A DNA stretch of 64,000 bases from Rhizobiales bacterium GAS188 (GCA_900104855.1 FNSS01000001.1:7635001-7699000); one strand, 5' to 3'; positions 42,992 through 52,133 are shown, numbered from the stretch's first letter. Notes: generated from the letters alone by a model not told the origin. Made by a program: numbers and translations.

Positions 42992-43194
42992 AGGGCGCCC
43001 CTGTCATTCGAAAGCGGATTGAAGCGCGGCACTCGCCTGGGGCAATCGCTCCGCAGGCTGCCGGCGCGGCCGCAGGGCAGCTCGTGCCACGGCCATGGAA
43101 CTTCTCAAGATAGCTGCTCCTTGTGTTCAAGGGCTGGCGGGCTGCCGTCCTTTGCTGTCTTGCGCATAGAGATGGCGCAGTCTCGACAGTCGCG

Positions 43195-43216
43195 CGATCA
43201 CCCGAATAGGGGATCG
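43195..43216. promoter_or_regulatory. Palindromic operator 2 (proposed LAL regulator site)
   Basis: CGATCACCCGAATAGGGGAT plus CG. The outer CGAT/ATCG arms and the CCCGA core match the sites at 35872 and 43428, with a less perfect centre. It lies about 205 bp upstream of the cydA start. Confidence 0.55.
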
Positions 43217-43427
43217 GCTCCCGCATCGAAGGGGGATAGGAAGGAACGGCAACGCGGGAACGGGCCGCAGGCGGGGCCAAATTCGAGCGACCGAGCGACA
43301 CGCCGCCGCCAAGGTCCTGTGGCCGCGACGCCCCGAACTGGTTATTCTGGATCACTCGCGAAACGTCCCATCGCCAACGCGCGGCTTGGTCCCCTCCCGC
43401 ACAAGTCGTATGGTCTCGACATTGAGC

Positions 43428-43452
43428 CACGTCCCCCGAACGGGGGATCGTG
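43428..43452. promoter_or_regulatory. Palindromic operator 3 (proposed LAL regulator autoregulatory site)
   Basis: The core TCCCCCGAACGGGGGA is flanked by CACG and TCGTG, giving a near-perfect 25-bp palindrome. It ends 24 bp before the regulator start, overlapping where its own transcript would begin. The core is nearly identical to that at 35872-35897. Confidence 0.65.
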
Positions 43453-43476
43453 CAGTGCTTTGAAGGAGATGTGCCC

Positions 43477-46245
43477 TTGACACAGCCGCATCCGGTGAGC
43501 TCGGCGGGCGGGGCAACCGCTCTCAGGGGAGCGCTGCTGGACGGGAAACGGCACGAATTCCTCACCACCAAGGTCATGGCGCCGCGATGCCCGGGGCTGA
43601 TGGAACGCCCCCGGCTCATCAACCTGTCCTCCCAGCTTTCGGAAAAGCGACTGGCGGTCATCAAGGCGCCAGCGGGATTCGGCAAGACATCCCTGGCCGC
43701 GACCTGGTTTGAGCAGCTTCGGCAAAGCGGCAATGCGGTCGCCTGGCTGACCATCGATCCCGACGATGACGAGCCCGCGACCTTTCTCTTCTACGTATCG
43801 CATGCGCTACAGCGCGCATGTAAGGGAATGAGCACGGCCGCGATCGAGCTGATCCGGGAAAGCTTCCTGATCAATCCGCGCGCCATCATCTCGACCTTGA
43901 TGAATCAACTCGCGGACGTGGAGGACGAGGTTTACTTGTTCTTGGAGGACTACCAGTGGATCGCCAATCCCAAGATCCACGAGGCGATGGCTTATTTCCT
44001 CAGACGCGCCCCTTCGCATTGCCACGTGGTGCTCACCACCCGAACGGAGCCGCCCCTGCCGCTCGCCTCGCTCCGGGCCCAGAACCAGCTGCTGGAGATC
44101 GACACCTCGGCCTTGCGCTTTGACCTGCAAGAGACGCAGAATTTCATCGAGATCGAGAAACCCGGCGCGCTTGCGCCCTCCGATGTCAGGCTTTTGCATC
44201 AGAAGACGCAGGGCTGGCCGGCCGCCCTGCGGATCGTTGGGTCCATGCCTGTTCAAATGGGGCAGGATTTCGGGAAATATGTTCGCAATCTCTCCGGCAC
44301 GCGGAGCTCGATTGGCGCCTATCTCGAAGAGGTCCTCGATGGGCTTCCGCGCGAGATGCTCCAGTTCATGCTACGCACGGCAATTCTGGATCGGCTCTGC
44401 GCGTCGCTGTGTGAGGCTGTGACCGGAACGAGTTCGAGCCGGGAACTGCTCGAGTCCATTGCGAAACGTCAATTGCTGCTCGCCTCGCTCGATCACGAGG
44501 ATCAGTGGTATCGCTATCATCCGCTCCTTGGCGAATACCTTTTCCAGAGGTTGGAGTCGGAGCTCGGCAATGAAATTCCCGGGCTGCATCGGCGCGCTTC
44601 CCTCTGGTATGCGTCCCAAGAATTATGGACAGATGCCGTTCAGCATGCGATCGCGGGCGGCGATGCCGTTCGGGCGCTTGACTGGATCAAGAAATGCGCA
44701 ATGCCGTTGGTCAAGCGCGGCGATCTGTTCACCTTGCTCGGCTGGCAACGTCTGTTCCCGAACGCACTCATGCGCGACCAACCCGAGGTCCGGCTGGCAA
44801 TCGCCTGGGGAATGGCGCTCGCTGTGCGGTATGAGGAGTCGCTCGAGCTCGTGAGCGAGATAGAGCGCGATGTCGAAAATAACGACTCGGCGGATGACGT
44901 TCGTCGCGAGTGTGCGGCGATACGATCGGTCGCGATCGCGCTGAAGGACGACAGCGAGGCAGCTTTATCCATCGCCGAAGCCGTTCTTGATCGCTCGGTC
45001 GATCCATGGACTGCAAATGTCACCTCGAATGTTGTTCGCTTCGGCTATCTGAAAAGAGGTGATCTGAAGAAGTTCCATGCGACGCCTTGGATTCCCTACT
45101 CCATCGAGGAGGACCGGCGGAATGTCTTCGCTGCGGTCTATTACCGCTGCATTCAAGGGATGGCAGAAGCTCAGGAATTGCGAATCGCCGCTGCGGAGTG
45201 CCACTACCTTGATGCCCTGCATCTGGCCGAGCAGCATGTCGGGCCGAACTCGGTCGCTGCGGCGTTGCCGGCGAGCCTCTTCGCCCGCATTCGATACGAC
45301 CAGGGTCGGCTGGACGAGGCAGAAGCCATGTTGATCGACCGCCTGCCGCTTGTCAGCGCCGGCGCGATGCTGGACTGCGTGTTGAGTGCCTATTTCGTGT
45401 TGGCCCGAATAGCCGTGCATAGGATGAACCTGGAGCGGGCCAACACCTTGCTGGAATGGGCCGAGAACCAGGGCAATACGCGCGGTTGGGGACGTCTCAG
45501 CGCGGCCGCCGTGTTGGAACGCACGAGACTATGCCTAAGCGAAGGACGAATCGATAAGGCTTCCGGATGTCTCGAGCGACTGGAGCGGCTTGCGCGGGAC
45601 TATCCGGCTCCGACCAATTGCGCCTGGTCGGATATCCAACGATACGCCGCATTTGCGCGCGCCTATATCGCATCGGCGGAGGAGCGGTTCGACGAGGCCA
45701 TTGCAATTCTGGACCCGTTGCGGCGCGAGTTGAAGGGCGTCCAGAATCTTCGCCTTGCATTGCGCGTGGAGACGCAGCTCGCATCTGTGAGATTCAGGGC
45801 AGAACAGTCCGCCGACGCGCTGAGGTCGTTTGGCAATATTGTGACCGTGCTCGCGCAAGCCGGTATCTATCAGCCCATTTTGGATGAGGGCACCGAAATT
45901 GGGCCTTTGCTCATGGCGTTTCAGGAGACAGCAAAACGAGCGGTGAATTTCCGCGAGCTGACGCCCTATCTTGCCAACCTGATCGCGGCTTGGAGGTCGC
46001 GTTATGAATCTGAGCCCCGGCTGACCTCTTCCTCCGCGACTGCGGAGCTTCTGAGTGCGCGTGAAAGCACGATACTCAAGTTGATTGCCAAAGGGCTATC
46101 CAATAAGGAGATCGCGCGCGACCTCACCATCGCGCCCGAGACGGTGAAGACGCATGTGAAGCGAATCTTCGCAAAGTTGAATGTTGAAAGACGGGCGCAG
46201 GCCGTGTCGCGTGCACAAAGTCTCGGGCTGGCCAGCACGCAATGA
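43477..46245 (+). CDS. LuxR-family regulator of the MalT/LAL type
   Basis: A 922-residue ATP-dependent activator. The N-terminal STAND-type NTPase has Walker A VIKAPAGFGKTSLAATWF (Lys70) and a Walker B-like VYLFLEDYQW. The middle is a long helical repeat region (about 380-820). The C-terminal LuxR helix-turn-helix reads LLSARESTILKLIAKGLSNK, EIARDLTIAPETVKTHVKRI, FAKLNVERRAQ. The TTG at 43477 is preceded by AAGGAG at eight bases. A GTG nine codons earlier has no ribosome-binding site and lies in a palindrome. The gene is divergent from the cyd-pox-als operon. Three matching palindromes suggest it controls that operon, itself and the acyl-CoA operon. The inducer is unknown. MalT relatives sense small metabolites with ATP. 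Confidence 0.92.
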   Translation: MTQPHPVSSAGGATALRGALLDGKRHEFLTTKVMAPRCPGLMERPRLINLSSQLSEKRLAVIKAPAGFGKTSLAATWFEQLRQSGNAVAWLTIDPDDDEPATFLFYVSHALQRACKGMSTAAIELIRESFLINPRAIISTLMNQLADVEDEVYLFLEDYQWIANPKIHEAMAYFLRRAPSHCHVVLTTRTEPPLPLASLRAQNQLLEIDTSALRFDLQETQNFIEIEKPGALAPSDVRLLHQKTQGWPAALRIVGSMPVQMGQDFGKYVRNLSGTRSSIGAYLEEVLDGLPREMLQFMLRTAILDRLCASLCEAVTGTSSSRELLESIAKRQLLLASLDHEDQWYRYHPLLGEYLFQRLESELGNEIPGLHRRASLWYASQELWTDAVQHAIAGGDAVRALDWIKKCAMPLVKRGDLFTLLGWQRLFPNALMRDQPEVRLAIAWGMALAVRYEESLELVSEIERDVENNDSADDVRRECAAIRSVAIALKDDSEAALSIAEAVLDRSVDPWTANVTSNVVRFGYLKRGDLKKFHATPWIPYSIEEDRRNVFAAVYYRCIQGMAEAQELRIAAAECHYLDALHLAEQHVGPNSVAAALPASLFARIRYDQGRLDEAEAMLIDRLPLVSAGAMLDCVLSAYFVLARIAVHRMNLERANTLLEWAENQGNTRGWGRLSAAAVLERTRLCLSEGRIDKASGCLERLERLARDYPAPTNCAWSDIQRYAAFARAYIASAEERFDEAIAILDPLRRELKGVQNLRLALRVETQLASVRFRAEQSADALRSFGNIVTVLAQAGIYQPILDEGTEIGPLLMAFQETAKRAVNFRELTPYLANLIAAWRSRYESEPRLTSSSATAELLSARESTILKLIAKGLSNKEIARDLTIAPETVKTHVKRIFAKLNVERRAQAVSRAQSLGLASTQ

Positions 46246-46665
46246 CGGACGCGATTCTCGCTATGCTGGGGCGTCTACTCATAAGATCATCATGCCCCCT
46301 CCCACCCGTCAAAGCCGATATGAAAGCGACACGTCGTGCCCTCTGCTTTGTGCCAATTTCGGACGAGTGCTGGACAAGCTTTCCGTCCCGGGGTTCTCGC
46401 GGCAGGATGTCTATCGACGGAATGCCGCACGCCTCCTCGGCCGCGATCGCCACGAGGCATGAGTTCCTGAGGAACGCCTCCAACGACGTGGGGCGGGGGT
46501 TCGCCGCTCATTCACGCTCTCTCGGGCCGCAGCCGGCATTTCCATCCTGCCAGCCGTCGTGGAAGAATGGTCTCGCGGCGACACTCGCCCCCTCATCATA
46601 TGCGGGGCATCGCCGGATGAGATTAGCCCCGGCACTTCGGAGAACGGCTCAGCGTGAGGTACCCA
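46246..46665. other. Intergenic region upstream of the AraC gene
   Basis: About 420 bp with no supported gene. The minus strand near 46300-46370 can be read as RNWHKAEGTTCRFHIGF. This resembles spurious peptides often called from degenerate alphaproteobacterial intergenic repeats, so a decayed repeat may lie here. Confidence 0.3.
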
Positions 46666-47532
46666 ATGATCGGTGGGAAGCAGGGGGTCACCGTTACCTA
46701 TCGACAGAGCTGGGCCGAATTTGGCGTCGAGGAGGTTGCTTACGAGCTGCGCTGGGTGACCGAGCCCGGCTGGCTGACGGTGGAAGTCAAAGTGCCCACC
46801 ATCTGCATGATGGCAACTGAAATTGGCGGACGATGCGAGCTTAGGGCGAAGGCCGATCAGCCCGTGGAGGGTGAATACTTCGGATCAGGCGCTTTAACCT
46901 TCGCCGCGCCCGGCGAGTTGGTAGCGATCCACGCGGCAGAGATGCGGGAAGCTCGCCTATGCTGCTTCTCCCTGCACGCGGCCGACGCGAACTACCTTAC
47001 CTCCAGGGAAATCGCCGCCCTGCAGCTCTTGCAGAGTCGCTTCATGTTCCGGAACCAACGGATCCGAACCTGCGCAGCGCTCTTGGACGGCAGCCGCACT
47101 CGAGGTGACGCGAACGCGGCGTATAACCACTCTCTTTCGAAAGCGCTGTTTGCGGCTGTGCTCGAGATGGGGAGCCGCGCCTATAAACAGTCGAAAACTA
47201 CTGCCCTTAGCGGAGCTGTCTGGAATGCAATTTCCAGGTATATGCGCGATCACTTGCAGGAATCTATCGCTGTCGAGACTCTGGCGGAGATCGCTCTGAT
47301 GGCACCCGAGCGGTTTGGCGGAGCATTCCGGGATGTGACCGGCATGTCCGTCCGACAGTGGCAGATGGATCATCGCGTGCGCAGCGCGCAACGACTGCTG
47401 GCAGACAACCCCAAGGAAAGCCTTGCAGAGGTCGCGATCCTCTGTGGCTTCGCAGACCAAAGCCATTTTTCGCGGGCTTTCTTGAGAGTGGTCGGGCTGA
47501 CGCCGACCGCATGGCTGCATAGCCGGACCTGA
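46666..47532 (+). CDS. AraC-family transcriptional regulator
   Basis: A 288-residue regulator. The N-terminal two thirds is a poorly conserved sensor domain. The C-terminal AraC/XylS domain (about 185-288) has two helix-turn-helices: ISRYMRDHLQESIAVETLAE, IALMAPERFGGAFRDVTGMS, then VRSAQRLLADNPKESLAEVA, ILCGFADQSHFSRAFLRVVG. The ATG at 46666 has GAGG at six bases. A GTG at 46654 is the alternative. The neighbours are the LAL regulator upstream and the IclR gene converging from downstream. The target genes are not evident. Confidence 0.88.
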   Translation: MIGGKQGVTVTYRQSWAEFGVEEVAYELRWVTEPGWLTVEVKVPTICMMATEIGGRCELRAKADQPVEGEYFGSGALTFAAPGELVAIHAAEMREARLCCFSLHAADANYLTSREIAALQLLQSRFMFRNQRIRTCAALLDGSRTRGDANAAYNHSLSKALFAAVLEMGSRAYKQSKTTALSGAVWNAISRYMRDHLQESIAVETLAEIALMAPERFGGAFRDVTGMSVRQWQMDHRVRSAQRLLADNPKESLAEVAILCGFADQSHFSRAFLRVVGLTPTAWLHSRT

Positions 47533-47708
47533 AACTTGCTGAAGCATTTTCCTACGATGACGTTTCCGGTTCGCCGTAGAAAATGCGTCACGGCGTGATG
47601 AGGTGTCGATCCTGATCGCGGCCATCGAAGCCGCCGGCCGGGATCGTGGCAAGGAACCGCGCTCGCAAGCGCCATCCCGTCTTATCGAGGTCGTCGTGTG
47701 AGCGAGGC

Positions 47709-48521
47709 TTAGCCTCGCCGGCCTTGTAGATCAGGTGCACTGTCGCCGAGATCGGCTTTTCCGCCGATCGCCTGTGTCGCACGGGAAGCGCTGGCGAGCA
47801 GCGCTTTCACTTCTTCACTTGTGGGATCAGTTTTCATGGTTGCCCGGGTGCCGGCCAAACTCAGCGTAAATCGAACATCACCGTTCCAATCCAAGACCGG
47901 CGCTGCGATAGATACGTAGCCGATGAGGTCGGAGCGGGTGATCGTCGCGAATTGTCGTCGCTTGAGCTCACGTTTTGCATCTTCCCTGAATTTCTCGGCA
48001 TCGGGCTTGCCGCCGAAAACCGCGCTCCACTCCTGGTCAATCAGATGCGTCGTTCGGCTCGGCGGCATAGAGGCGGCATAGATCTTTCCTGCCGCGGAGG
48101 TCAGCATCGGGATCAGCCCGGTGCGGAATTCAAAGGCGCCTCGCTGATCTCCGTCCTGCTTGAACAGGCTGATCGGTCCATCATCCGTCCAGGTGGTGAC
48201 TGCTGCACTTCGCCTCGTCGCGTCGCGTAGCGTGGTGACCTCGCGGCGGACAATCTCGAAGCCATCGATCTGCTGCATTGCGCTTATTCCGAGGGAGAGC
48301 GCGGCAGGCCCCAGGCGATAGCAGCCGGGCTTCTCGTCCGGGGCAGCGAGCCCAATCCTCACCAGGCTGACCAGATAATTATTGGCAGCGCTCGCCGTCA
48401 GTCCCGCCCGCGGCGCGATGTCCTTCAGGGCCATCGCCTGCTGACTCGTCTGCATAACGGCAAGGATCCGAAAAGCAATTTCGACGGACTGAATGCCTCG
48501 GCGAGGCTTCTTCTCATGCAT
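47709..48521 (-). CDS. IclR-family regulator
   Basis: A 270-residue regulator. The N-terminal winged helix is QSVEIAFRILAVMQTSQQAM, ALKDIAPRAGLTASAANNYL, VSLVRIGLAA. The C-terminal effector domain has LGPAALSLGISAMQQID, LIPMLTSAAGKIYAASMPPS and IGYVSIAAPVLDWNGDVRFT. The ATG at 48521 has GGAAGAAG upstream. The longer frame is not supported. It is divergent from the VOC/LLM/flavin reductase operon, with two palindromes in between, so it probably regulates that operon. The stop codon lies within a GCGAGGC-TTA-GCCTCGC hairpin (47702-47718). Confidence 0.9.
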   Translation of the reverse strand: MHEKKPRRGIQSVEIAFRILAVMQTSQQAMALKDIAPRAGLTASAANNYLVSLVRIGLAAPDEKPGCYRLGPAALSLGISAMQQIDGFEIVRREVTTLRDATRRSAAVTTWTDDGPISLFKQDGDQRGAFEFRTGLIPMLTSAAGKIYAASMPPSRTTHLIDQEWSAVFGGKPDAEKFREDAKRELKRRQFATITRSDLIGYVSIAAPVLDWNGDVRFTLSLAGTRATMKTDPTSEEVKALLASASRATQAIGGKADLGDSAPDLQGRRG

Positions 48522-48607
48522 CTGCTTCTTCCGACGGGCCAAGTGATCGCGCTGAGATTCAGATTGACACAAACTGGCACGAATGGCATTATACAACAAT
48601 GCTAAAT

Positions 48608-48628
48608 GAATTCAATATTATTGAATTC
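48608..48628. promoter_or_regulatory. IclR operator candidate, distal copy
   Basis: GAATTCAAT-ATT-ATTGAATTC is a perfect 9-bp inverted repeat with a three-base centre. It shares TTCAAY-N3-RTTGAA with the site at 48634-48650. It lies between the divergent IclR and VOC genes. Confidence 0.6.
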
Positions 48629-48633
48629 ATAAT

Positions 48634-48650
48634 GTTCAACATAGTTGAAT
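48634..48650. promoter_or_regulatory. IclR operator candidate, proximal copy
   Basis: TTCAAC-ATA-GTTGAA is a perfect 6-bp inverted repeat with a three-base centre, six bases after the distal palindrome and 16 bp before the VOC start codon. Tandem palindromes of this length are typical IclR targets. Confidence 0.6.
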
Positions 48651-48666
48651 GTCAAGGAGAGGCGCG

Positions 48667-49023
48667 ATGCCGCTCAGTCCTATCCGAAGCGTGTATACGG
48701 TCGCCCAAGACATGGATCTCATGCATGCCTTTTACGAAGGGGCCCTGGGACTGCCGCTGGCATTTCGAGACCATGACAATTGGTGTCAGTTCAGAGCCGG
48801 GCCCCTCCCCTTCGCGCTGAGTTCACCTTCTGAAGCGGCTCCAGCTGCGCAGGGCAGCGTGATCGTTTTCGGCGCGAGTGACATCGCGGCCTTCGCGCAG
48901 CGGATCGAGCGACTTGGCGGAAGGTACCTTTCGAACCGCAACATGGGCTCGCATGGCAGTGTCGCTACCTTCGCCGACCCGGAGACCAATTTGTTCCAGC
49001 TGCATGTGCGTCCCGGCGGCTAG
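48667..49023 (+). CDS. VOC-family (glyoxalase/dioxygenase-like) protein
   Basis: A 118-residue single-domain VOC protein. IRSVYTVAQDMDLMHAFYEG, ALGLPLAFRD is the first beta-alpha-beta unit, and GGRYLSNRNMGSHGSVATFA, DPETNLFQLH the second, ending with a Glu/Gln-type metal edge. It may be a lyase, dioxygenase or binding protein. The ATG at 48667 has AAGGAGAGG. An ATG six codons upstream is less likely. It is the first gene of the IclR-linked operon. Confidence 0.85.
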   Translation: MPLSPIRSVYTVAQDMDLMHAFYEGALGLPLAFRDHDNWCQFRAGPLPFALSSPSEAAPAAQGSVIVFGASDIAAFAQRIERLGGRYLSNRNMGSHGSVATFADPETNLFQLHVRPGG

Positions 49024-49067
49024 ATCTGGCCGGGCGTGAGAAGCGCCGCTCTGAAAGGAGGCTCATC

Positions 49068-50096
49068 ATGAAATTTGGCGTATTCGACCAGAACGACCGT
49101 TCCGGGCTCCCACTCGCGGAACAGTACGAAGCGCGGCTCTCGCTTGCCGAGCACTACGACCGCTTGGGCTTCCACTGCTTCCATATGAGCGAGCATCACG
49201 GCACCTCGCTGAGCATGGCGCCGTCGCCGAGCGTCTGGATGGCAGCTCTGACACAACGAACCAAGCGACTGAGGCTGTGCCCCCTCGTCTATCTCTTGCC
49301 AACCTACCACCCCGCCCGCCTCTACGAGGAAATCTGCATTCTCGATAACCTGAGCGGCGGGCGATTCGAGTTCGGGATCGGCCGTGGCGCCTCTCCCCAC
49401 GAGCTCGATGCGCTCGGCATCGACTCCGCAAAGGCGGCCAGCATGTACGCCGAGGCATTCGAAACGATTCGGCGCTGCTTTGAACAGGACTCGGTCACGA
49501 CGACAGGCGAGTTCTGGAGCCTGAAAGACTACGTCGTCGAAATGAAGCCGTATCAGCGGCCGTGCCCGCCAATGTGGTACGCCGTCGGCTCGCCCGACTC
49601 AGTCGTTTGGCCGGCGCGAAACGGCTTGAACGTCGTCTGCGGCGGGCCGGTTTCCCGCGTGCGCGCGATTTCGGATCGATATCGCGAGGAGAGAGAGGCG
49701 GCAGGCCTTCGGAGCGGAACTGAGCCGCTCATCGGCGTCAATCGCTACATCATCGTTGGCGAGACCGACCGCGAAGCGCATGACATAGGTCGAAAGGCCT
49801 GGCCGACATTCTATGAAAGCTTCATCAAGCTCTGGCGGAAGCATGGAACCGAGCCGGTGAATGCGAAGCTCCCTCCCTCCTTCGATCAGCTCGTCGACGG
49901 CGGCCATGCGATCGCCGGTTCGGCCAGAACGGTAGCCGAGATGCTGTCCGATCAGGTGTCGCGCGGAGGGCTGAACTATGTGATCGGGAGCTTCATGTTC
50001 GGCAGCATGCTGCACGCGGACGCCACGGCCTCCGTCCATCGCTTCGCCGAGGACGTCATGCCGGCGGTAGAGGCACGCGAAGCAGTGCTCGCATGA
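49068..50096 (+). CDS. LLM-class flavin-dependent oxidoreductase
   Basis: A 342-residue bacterial-luciferase-like monooxygenase that uses reduced FMN. MKFGVFDQNDRSGLPLAEQY, LGFHCFHMSEHHGTSLSMAP, then PLVYLLPTYHPARLYEEICI, LDNLSGGRFEFGIGRGASPH are family signatures. AAAGGAGG precedes the ATG. The next gene encodes a flavin reductase that would supply FMNH2, so the two form a two-component monooxygenase. The substrate is not deducible. Confidence 0.92.
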   Translation: MKFGVFDQNDRSGLPLAEQYEARLSLAEHYDRLGFHCFHMSEHHGTSLSMAPSPSVWMAALTQRTKRLRLCPLVYLLPTYHPARLYEEICILDNLSGGRFEFGIGRGASPHELDALGIDSAKAASMYAEAFETIRRCFEQDSVTTTGEFWSLKDYVVEMKPYQRPCPPMWYAVGSPDSVVWPARNGLNVVCGGPVSRVRAISDRYREEREAAGLRSGTEPLIGVNRYIIVGETDREAHDIGRKAWPTFYESFIKLWRKHGTEPVNAKLPPSFDQLVDGGHAIAGSARTVAEMLSDQVSRGGLNYVIGSFMFGSMLHADATASVHRFAEDVMPAVEAREAVLA

Positions 50097-50129
50097 ATAA
50101 GTAGAACGGTTGAGCGCACGGAGGTGCAA

Positions 50130-51227
50130 ATGCCTGATGTCCGTCTGTTCGACAGCCGCGAGTTGCGGCGCACATTGGGAACGTTCGTCACGGGCGTTAC
50201 CGTGGTGACCACGATCGATGAGCAGGGACGGTTCCACGGCTTGACCGCGAACTCGTTCAGCTCCGTATCGCTCGATCCTCCGCTGGTTCTTTGGAGCCAG
50301 GCGGTCAAGGCCCACAGTCATTCGGTGTTCTTCAGCGCCGAACGCTTTGCCGTCAACATTCTCGCCGAGGACCAGACAGATCTGTCAAATCGATTTGCGA
50401 AGCCTTCGCCGGAGAAATTCGCTGGCCTCGACGTCGATATCGGCCTCGGCGGGGTGCCACTACTGCGTGGTTGCAGCGCCTGGCTCCAGTGCCGGGTCTT
50501 GTCGCGCGTTCCTGGGGGCGACCATACGATCTATGTCGGCGAGGTGGATTCGATCGACCGCGCCGAACGCAAGCCGTTGGCGTTCGGGAACGGCCAATAC
50601 TTGGTAACCGATCCGCACGACCTCGGCGACAGCACACGATCGCCGGGCCACAAGCAGGACCAGCTCACTGCGATGCGATTGGGCGCGCGGGCTGTCGAGC
50701 GCCTCGCGCGCAAGTTCGACCAGACGATGGCGCTTGCGGTGTGGGGCAGTCACGGTCCGACGATCGTCCAGTGGGAGCCGTCCGCCGCTCCGGTCAGCGA
50801 TGACCTGCCGGTCGGATTGATACTTCCGGTGACCTCGACGGCAACGGGTCTCGCCTTCGCGGCGCATCTCCCTCCCGCAGCCGTCGCCGAGGCCCTCCGG
50901 CCGGATCAGGCCGCGGCGTCGGAAGAGCGCGATTGGGATAGGCGGCTCCGGGAGGTGCGTCGGCTGGGCTTGGCCAGGCAAGGACTCGAGGTCTTCTATC
51001 GTTCCGAGACGTTGATCAACGTGCTGAGCGCACCGGTGCTCGATGCGAGCGGCCAAGCCGTGCTCGCACTGACCGCCGTGGACGATGCGAAGAGGTTCAG
51101 CGCCGATCTCGGCGGAGAGTTCGCCAACGCCTTACGCGAAACCGCGAATGATCTATCGCGTCGCCTGGGTTATCGCCCGGACATTCGCGAATCGGAGAAG
51201 CCGCTGGAGCTCGCGGCAGGAGTCTGA
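50130..51227 (+). CDS. Flavin reductase fused to an IclR-like effector-binding domain
   Basis: A 365-residue two-domain protein. Residues about 1-165 are a flavin reductase-like FMN-binding domain: LRRTLGTFVTGVTVVTTIDE, LTANSFSSVSLDPPLVLWSQ, FAVNILAEDQ and GGDHTIYVGEV. Residues about 175-360 resemble the C-terminal effector domain of IclR regulators: RLGARAVERLARKFDQTMAL, LPVGLILPVTSTATGLAFAA, GLEVFYRSETLINVLSAPVL. The reductase component of p-hydroxyphenylacetate hydroxylase also has a C-terminal regulatory domain that senses substrate, so a similar role is likely. GGAGGTGCAA precedes the ATG at 50130. Confidence 0.9.
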   Translation: MPDVRLFDSRELRRTLGTFVTGVTVVTTIDEQGRFHGLTANSFSSVSLDPPLVLWSQAVKAHSHSVFFSAERFAVNILAEDQTDLSNRFAKPSPEKFAGLDVDIGLGGVPLLRGCSAWLQCRVLSRVPGGDHTIYVGEVDSIDRAERKPLAFGNGQYLVTDPHDLGDSTRSPGHKQDQLTAMRLGARAVERLARKFDQTMALAVWGSHGPTIVQWEPSAAPVSDDLPVGLILPVTSTATGLAFAAHLPPAAVAEALRPDQAAASEERDWDRRLREVRRLGLARQGLEVFYRSETLINVLSAPVLDASGQAVLALTAVDDAKRFSADLGGEFANALRETANDLSRRLGYRPDIRESEKPLELAAGV

Positions 51228-51230
51228 GCC

Positions 51231-52133
51231 ATGGCCGAATTGTCAATGGCCGAAATCGAGCTCCTCGAGCAAGACTTGCCTGGGCTCTCTCGACTCGCGG
51301 TCGAGTCCCCGATCTATTCCGGCCGGCGGGGAATAATGGAATATCGCGCGGCTGGAGATCGCGGCAAACCCGTCGCGCTCATGCTGCATGGGCTAGGGTC
51401 CAGCTCCGCGGGCTACCGCGCGCAACTCGCCGGATTGTCTCCAGATTTCCATGTCGTTGCCTGGAACGCACCTGGATTCGGCAACAGCTCGCAAATCGAT
51501 GCACCGATCGTAGGGGTGGATGAATACGCGGACGCGCTTGACGCATTCTTGCGCGCGCTCCAGGTGGAACGGCTCTCGGCTCTGGTCGGAAGCTCCTGGG
51601 GAAGCGTGGTCGCGGTTGCGTTCGCAAGACGATATCCGCAACGAGTGGGCAGTCTCGTGCTTTCAGCCCCCAACGTCGCCAGGGGCCACCTTGTCGGCGA
51701 GGCCCGCGACGCCGAATTGGATGCGTGGCTCCGCAATGCGGACGTCAACATACCGGTCTCGCGTGCGGCGATTGCGGACAGGCTTCTCGCACCGCAGACT
51801 CCGGCTCTGGTCAGGCGGCATGTCGAGCGCTTGCGCGATGCCATGACGACCGAGGGTTGGCGTCAGGCGATAAGGTCGCTGTTCAGCGTCTGCACGCCCG
51901 ACATCATCTCCGCGGTCAAATGTCCCATCGCCCTGCTCTTCGGCACGCTCGATCGCGTCGCGCCGTACGAGGACCATGCGGCGCGCCTCCTGGCGGCGGC
52001 ACCTTGGGCGAAATCGCATCCGATCGAAGGCTGCGGGCACATTCTCAAGCTTGAAGCACCTGCGACATTCAACACCGCGGTTCGGCAAATGGCCGCCGAG
52101 CCGCGGAGCGACATTGTATCGTGTCGCCGATGA
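51231..52133 (+). CDS. Alpha/beta-fold hydrolase
   Basis: A 300-residue hydrolase. The oxyanion region is VALMLHGLGSSSAGYRAQLA, the nucleophile elbow GSSWGS, the acid FGTLDRVAPYEDHA and the His GCGHILKLEAP, so the triad is complete. There is no signal peptide. It starts three bases after the flavin reductase stop, with GGAG upstream, so the genes are coupled. It may cleave the product of the monooxygenase (an ester or ring-cleavage product). Confidence 0.9.
   Translation: MAELSMAEIELLEQDLPGLSRLAVESPIYSGRRGIMEYRAAGDRGKPVALMLHGLGSSSAGYRAQLAGLSPDFHVVAWNAPGFGNSSQIDAPIVGVDEYADALDAFLRALQVERLSALVGSSWGSVVAVAFARRYPQRVGSLVLSAPNVARGHLVGEARDAELDAWLRNADVNIPVSRAAIADRLLAPQTPALVRRHVERLRDAMTTEGWRQAIRSLFSVCTPDIISAVKCPIALLFGTLDRVAPYEDHAARLLAAAPWAKSHPIEGCGHILKLEAPATFNTAVRQMAAEPRSDIVSCRR

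Larger units (their letters stand above)
42992..43476. other. Divergent promoter region between cydA and the LAL regulator
   Basis: About 485 bp with two related palindromes (43195-43216 and 43428-43452, listed). No gene is supported in either direction. Open frames here lack ribosome-binding sites. Confidence 0.6.
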
